This document shows positions 49,291 through 53,216 of a stretch of 53,216 bases of DNA, piece after piece; position 1 is the first letter of the stretch; each line of letters opens with the position of its first letter. The notes beneath the pieces are model-generated. The model made no database searches. It saw nothing but the letters and a program-made list of their open reading frames with translations, and was not told the DNA's origin. Origin of the DNA: Oscillospiraceae bacterium (GTDB lineage: Bacteria; Bacillota; Clostridia; Oscillospirales; Ruminococcaceae); contig JAHHTP010000009.1 of assembly GCA_020024615.1 (NCBI GenBank), positions 1 to 53,216 on the forward strand, written 5' to 3'. The translations under genes were made by a program, and so were the position numbers.

Positions 49291-50253
49291 TTACTGTACA
49301 GTATGGGTTAAAGCGTATGAAACAACAGCTCTTGCAGCCTTCGGAGAAAAGTGCAGACCGTCACCGCCGTTGTATTCGGATTTGAGATTGCCATATTTGG
49401 TTGTGAAGTCTTCGGCAACATTTAGATAGTAGATATTATCAGAACGCCCCTCTACCAGCTTGAGTAAACGCTTATTATAATCGGTAATTGAAGCATTATT
49501 GATATTTTTATCTTTTTTATTTTTTTCAGAGGAGACAGGTGTCATGGATTCCACATAGATAATAGCATCCGGATACCAGGATTCAAGTTGATCTAATAAA
49601 TCATCAAAGTATTCAATCTGTTTTTCATTAGACCAGCTGTTCATACCATTGGCACCAAGCATGACATATATCTTCTTCGGATTTTTTCCCTTTAAAGCGG
49701 TTTTCAAGGAAACCTTGCCTTTCGGCGTTGAAAATACTTCCTGACCGTCAACCACTTGATGGGTATTAACATTCTGGGTTGCAATGACATTCTTCGCTGG
49801 AAGTGCCTGATACAGGGAAAGACTCACAGAAATGGAGTCGCCAATGAATACGGCATCATCCAGATAGGAAGCATTAGCTTTTTCACTTTTCGGAACAATC
49901 TTATCAGAATTTTTAATGATATTAGAAGATATAGTACTTTCTGTTTCAGATTGCTTAGCAGATTGTGTTGGATTTTTGGAATTAGTTTCCGAAGATGAAA
50001 TATCGTCTTTGTTTTTAGAGGAAGAACTGTCTGTTTTGGACGAATCATCTTTTGAAGTGTCTGATCCACTGCTTACAGATTCCGATTGGCTACTCTGCTG
50101 CGGTGTCAGAGAAGACAACTCAGCACTGTTATTCTGCTTGTTCTGAACTAGCAATATCCATAGTAAGCCGCTTAATACAATCAGTAAAGCGGTAATTAAG
50201 GTTGTTAGTATAATTACAAAACGTGTTTTGGAGTGTACTCTATGTGTTGCCAT
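49291..50253 (-). CDS. Membrane-anchored SGNH/GDSL hydrolase
   Basis: A 320-aa signal-anchored esterase-like protein. A basic N-terminus precedes one membrane helix (residues 12-36). A Ser/Lys/Asp/Thr-rich low-complexity linker (40-125) leads to an extracellular SGNH domain: block I VFIGDSISVS with nucleophile Ser140, block III VMLGANGMNSWS with Asn, and block V GGDGLHFSPKAA with catalytic Asp and His near residue 300. Such enzymes deacetylate or transfer acyl groups on cell-wall sugars. DUF4358 lipoprotein follows in the same operon. The start is ATG50253: AAAGGAGG lies 8 nt upstream. Confidence 0.9.
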   Translation of the reverse strand: MATHRVHSKTRFVIILTTLITALLIVLSGLLWILLVQNKQNNSAELSSLTPQQSSQSESVSSGSDTSKDDSSKTDSSSSKNKDDISSSETNSKNPTQSAKQSETESTISSNIIKNSDKIVPKSEKANASYLDDAVFIGDSISVSLSLYQALPAKNVIATQNVNTHQVVDGQEVFSTPKGKVSLKTALKGKNPKKIYVMLGANGMNSWSNEKQIEYFDDLLDQLESWYPDAIIYVESMTPVSSEKNKKDKNINNASITDYNKRLLKLVEGRSDNIYYLNVAEDFTTKYGNLKSEYNGGDGLHFSPKAARAVVSYALTHTVQ

Positions 50254-50383
50254 GCAAACAACCTCCTTTTTGGGATAGGGTGACAATCATAATTTGGTGG
50301 TATAAATGTTGATGCGTATAAATTCTTTCATATAGGCATTCTGCAAAGTTTGGAAAGAAGATTTGTTATATGCATTTGGGCAG

Positions 50384-51202
50384 TTAGTGGATTTCGTAAG
50401 CACGCATAGTATTTTCGCGTGCAAGGTCGATGATCTGCTGAGCAGTCAAACCTTTGATTTCTGCCATTTTCTGTGCGGTATGCGCGATCATATCCGATTG
50501 ACAACACTTTCCCCGGAATGGGACCGGAGCCATATAAGGGCAGTCAGTTTCCAGAAGAAATCTGTCGTTTGGAATTACTTCAGCCGATGTGACTGCTTTT
50601 TTTGCATTGTTGAAGGTCAAGACACCGGTAAATCCGATGTACATACCCAGTTTGATAATTTCTTTTGCTGTTTCGGGTGAACCTGAAAAACAGTGTACAA
50701 CACCTTTGGGCTTATATTTTTGCAGTAGCTCTAAAGTATCCGCTGTTGCATCACGCGAGTGAATGCAGACCGGAATATCCAGTTTTTTTGCAAGAGCCAA
50801 CTGCTGTTCAAACACCAGTTTCTGGATTTCTCTTGGCGCAGCATCGTCGTAGTAATAATCCAGTCCAATTTCACCAATACCGACTACTTTTGGCAGTTTG
50901 CAAAAATCTTCCAATTGTGTCAGATAATGCGGATATTGTTTAAGTGTGTCGGCACTGGCTTCCGGATGCACACCGACCGTACAGTAAAAATATGGGAACT
51001 GCTCGGTCAGTGCAATGCTGGTACGGCAGCTTGGCATATCACAGCCGATGTTGATAAAATGAGATACGCCGTTTTTATGAATCGCTTCAATTAAATCTGG
51101 CAGATTCTCTGAAAACACACTATCATCATAGTGGCAGTGTGAATCGAAGATACCAGTGAGATTCATAAAATTGATTGGAGGGAGAACTTTATTTTTGGAC
51201 AT
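50384..51202 (-). CDS. TatD-family metal-dependent hydrolase
   Basis: A 272-aa TatD/YcfH-type hydrolase, a TIM-barrel metalloenzyme with 3'-5' DNase activity in studied members. Metal ligands are evident in FDSHCHYDD (two His), GIGEIGLDYYYD (Glu), PVCIHSRDA (His), VVHCFSGS (His) and LLETDCPYMAP (Asp). It begins with a 12-residue extension (MSKNKVLPPINF) before the core MNLTGIFDSHCH. The start codon shares a base with the metG stop, so the two are coupled, a common metG-tatD order in Firmicutes. Confidence 0.93.
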   Translation of the reverse strand: MSKNKVLPPINFMNLTGIFDSHCHYDDSVFSENLPDLIEAIHKNGVSHFINIGCDMPSCRTSIALTEQFPYFYCTVGVHPEASADTLKQYPHYLTQLEDFCKLPKVVGIGEIGLDYYYDDAAPREIQKLVFEQQLALAKKLDIPVCIHSRDATADTLELLQKYKPKGVVHCFSGSPETAKEIIKLGMYIGFTGVLTFNNAKKAVTSAEVIPNDRFLLETDCPYMAPVPFRGKCCQSDMIAHTAQKMAEIKGLTAQQIIDLARENTMRAYEIH

Positions 51203-53133
51203 CAGTGGATTTTGCTTCCTTCTGGAACGGAATCATCTATGAAGATGACCTTAACATCATTTTCTCCTGCATCTGCGGCAAGTAACATACCTTGACTTTC
51301 AACACCACACAGTTTTGCAGGAGCGAGATTAGAAACGAGAATAACTTTTTTGCCAATGAGTTCTTCTACGGTGTAATATGGAGCGATGCCCGAAGCAACG
51401 GTGCGGGTTTCATAGCCTAAATCAACGGTTAAGCGATACAATTTTTTGGATTTTTTAACTTTCTCGCATTCGGTGATTTTGGCAACACGCAGTTCTACTT
51501 TTGAAAAATCATCAATATTGATGATGACATTTGCTTTGTCCTGCGGATCCTTCTTTTCCTCTTTTTTGATGGTCGGCTGCATAGATGCAATCTGCTCTGC
51601 TACCACTTTTTCATCCAGACGGGAGAATAGAACTTTTGCTTCACCAACAGTGATGGATGCTTCTTTGCCAAACTGCTCTAAAGATTCCAAAGATTTTTCC
51701 TTTGCACCAATCTGCTCTAAGATTGAAGCGGAAGTCTGCGGCATAAAGGATTCCAGAAGAATTGCAATATAGCGGATGGTTTCCAACAGGTTATACATAA
51801 CTGTTTCCAGACGATCTTTCTTGGATTCGTCTTTTGCCAGTACCCACGGGGTAGTCTCGTCGATATATTTATTTGCACGGCGAGCGAGCGTCAGGACAGC
51901 TTCCAGACCATCAGCAACACGGAAGTTGTCCATGTTTTTGTGCAGGTCAGCAATTGCTTTGTGGCAACATGCGATTAAGTCTGCATCCATTTCGTCTGCA
52001 ACGCCTTTGTTGCAAACAGTTTTGCTGAAATATTTATCTGCCATTGCGATGCTGCGGTTAACCAGATTGCCTAAAGTGTTTGCCAGATCGGAGTTATAGC
52101 GTGCAATCAGAGTTTCATAAGTGATGCTACCATCCGATGCAAACGGCATTTCGGACAGAACATAGTAACGAATTGCTTCGACACCAAAAATTTTAGCAAG
52201 ATCGTCAGCATACATAACATTGCCTTTTGATTTGCTCATCTTGTCCGAACCGAACAGCAGCCATGGATGTCCGAAGATGTGCTTTGGAAGCGGCAAATCT
52301 AAAGCCATCAGCATAATCGGCCAGTAAATGGTGTGGAAACGCAGAATATCCTTTCCAATAATATGAACATCAGCCGGCCAGTACTTTTTGAACTGTTCGC
52401 TGCTGCCATCCGGATCATATCCTAAACCAGTGATATAGTTAGAAAGCGCGTCAATCCACACATAAATAACATGTTTTGGGTCGAAGTCTACTGGAACGCC
52501 CCATTTAAAGGATGTTCTGGAAACACACAGATCCTGTAAACCCGGTTTTAAGAAGTTGTTGACCATTTCTTTTTTACGGGCTTCCGGCTGAATGAAGTCC
52601 GGGTGATCTTCAATATACTGCATCAGGCGATCCTGATATTTGCTCATTTTGAAGAAGTAGGTTTCCTCTTTGGTTTTGGTGACTTTTGCGCCGCAGTCTG
52701 GGCAACAACCGTCTTTTAACTGTGTTTCGGTGAAAAAGGATTCACATGGGGTGCAGTACCAGCCTTCATATTCACTCTTGTAGATATCACCCTGATCGTA
52801 CAGTTTGCGGAAGATTTTCTGGACAACCTTTTCATGTTGTTCATCGGTGGTGCGGATAAAGTGATCATAAGAAGTTTCCAGCAGATCGACAATGCTGCGG
52901 ATTTCACCTGCGACACCATCTACATACTCTTTCGGGGAAATACCTGCTTTATTTGCATATTCCTCAATTTTCTGGCCGTGCTCATCGGTTCCGGTCATAA
53001 AAAAAACATCTTTTCCGATTTGACGCTGATAGCGTGCAATGGCATCGCTTAATACAACCTCGTAACTGTTGCCGATGTGCGGTTTGCGTGATGTATATGC
53101 GATTGCGGTAGTCATATAATATTTTTCCTGCAT
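51202..53133 (-). CDS. metG: Methionyl-tRNA synthetase
   Basis: MetG charges tRNA-Met. The 643-aa class I enzyme has the HIGH-type motif KPHIGNSYEV (near residue 20), a zinc knuckle (CTPCESFFTETQ ... CCPDCG, residues about 127-149), the KMSKS loop DKMSKSKGN (near 300), an anticodon-binding helical domain, and a C-terminal tRNA-binding EMAP/Arc1p-like OB domain (about 540-643, with FSKVELRVAKI and KLCGVESQGMLLAA). The last makes it a homodimer type as in Bacillus. GGAGG lies 7 nt before ATG53133. A TATAAT (minus strand, about 53183-53188) with a weak -35 may be its promoter; any longer leader would reach past the window edge. Confidence 0.97.
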   Translation of the reverse strand: MQEKYYMTTAIAYTSRKPHIGNSYEVVLSDAIARYQRQIGKDVFFMTGTDEHGQKIEEYANKAGISPKEYVDGVAGEIRSIVDLLETSYDHFIRTTDEQHEKVVQKIFRKLYDQGDIYKSEYEGWYCTPCESFFTETQLKDGCCPDCGAKVTKTKEETYFFKMSKYQDRLMQYIEDHPDFIQPEARKKEMVNNFLKPGLQDLCVSRTSFKWGVPVDFDPKHVIYVWIDALSNYITGLGYDPDGSSEQFKKYWPADVHIIGKDILRFHTIYWPIMLMALDLPLPKHIFGHPWLLFGSDKMSKSKGNVMYADDLAKIFGVEAIRYYVLSEMPFASDGSITYETLIARYNSDLANTLGNLVNRSIAMADKYFSKTVCNKGVADEMDADLIACCHKAIADLHKNMDNFRVADGLEAVLTLARRANKYIDETTPWVLAKDESKKDRLETVMYNLLETIRYIAILLESFMPQTSASILEQIGAKEKSLESLEQFGKEASITVGEAKVLFSRLDEKVVAEQIASMQPTIKKEEKKDPQDKANVIINIDDFSKVELRVAKITECEKVKKSKKLYRLTVDLGYETRTVASGIAPYYTVEELIGKKVILVSNLAPAKLCGVESQGMLLAADAGENDVKVIFIDDSVPEGSKIH

Positions 53134-53216
53134 TATAAACCTCCATTGATAGTAGTACTTCCTATAAAAATAGGCACAGTATTATTATAACAAATATTTA
53201 GTAAAAAGAAAAGGGG

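Noticed and set aside
53134..53216. T-box or SAM riboswitch leader for metG
   Set aside because: Only 83 nt of upstream sequence are in the window; no AGGGUGGNACCGCG or SAM-box core is seen, so it cannot be claimed.
1..53216. CRISPR arrays, IS elements, integrases, phage or plasmid genes
   Set aside because: No regularly spaced repeats, transposase or integrase motifs, or terminal inverted repeats were seen on either strand.

Overview
The window looks like chromosomal DNA of a low-to-moderate G+C, Gram-positive, anaerobic gut-type Firmicute of the class Clostridia, plausibly Oscillospiraceae/Ruminococcaceae-like. That placement is an inference. It rests on strong Shine-Dalgarno sites, many TTGACA/TATAAT-type promoters and U-tract terminators, the SigI/RsgI pair, a DUF4358 lipoprotein, a SpoVB-like flippase, HemW and a FucO-type dehydrogenase. 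There is no rRNA, CRISPR array, insertion sequence, integrase or phage gene. One tRNA (Gln, anticodon CTG) is present.

Layout. 0-1.3 kb: a sugar-kinase-like phosphotransferase. 1.3-7.4 kb (minus strand): a housekeeping block, rsmE, dnaG, rpoD, an IscR-like Rrf2 regulator, plsY, gpsA. 7.4-19.9 kb: an alpha/beta-mannoside locus. It has a minus-strand GH38 alpha-mannosidase, a divergent pair of CUT1 ABC permeases behind a consensus promoter and a highly structured leader, then GH130 phosphorylase, a second GH38 and a GH3 glycosidase. All four enzymes lack signal peptides, so imported mannosides would be cleaved in the cytoplasm. No solute-binding protein or ATPase gene is present. 20-24.2 kb: a small zinc-ribbon membrane protein, a candidate small RNA, hemW, rsmA and a divergent SpoVB-like flippase. 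24.3-30.7 kb: a surface/envelope region with a secreted protein of unknown family behind a ~370-nt structured leader, a class B penicillin-binding protein, and a GT2-plus-CDP-glycerol-transferase fusion.

30.7-39.8 kb: fucO, tRNA-Gln, two cyclophilin-type lipoproteins (the first apparently degenerate), a DUF815 AAA+ ATPase, an unrecognised 337-aa protein, an AraC regulator, and rhaB plus a class II aldolase. RhaB, the aldolase and FucO together would take L-rhamnulose (or L-fuculose phosphate) to DHAP and 1,2-propanediol. The sugar isomerase is not in the window. 39.9-43.1 kb: trmB, an MGMT-type protein and two Gfo/Idh/MocA oxidoreductases. 43.1-47.7 kb: an Mrp/NBP35 ATPase, sigI-rsgI and an M29 aminopeptidase. 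47.7-53.2 kb (minus strand): an autoregulated-looking ArsR/SdpI-like operon, a DUF4358 lipoprotein with an SGNH hydrolase, and tatD with metG.

Most of the window is ordinary core genome. The least explained signals are RNA-level: (1) a ~147-nt minus-strand transcript at 20543-20689 bounded by a perfect promoter and terminator, with no ORF; (2) the long leader at 24331-24699 with three GNRA-capped hairpins; (3) a rod-like ~98-nt nested hairpin at 11014-11111 ahead of the sugar permeases; and (4) an intrinsic terminator placed just before the second GH38 gene. All structures were paired by eye. None was folded or searched computationally.
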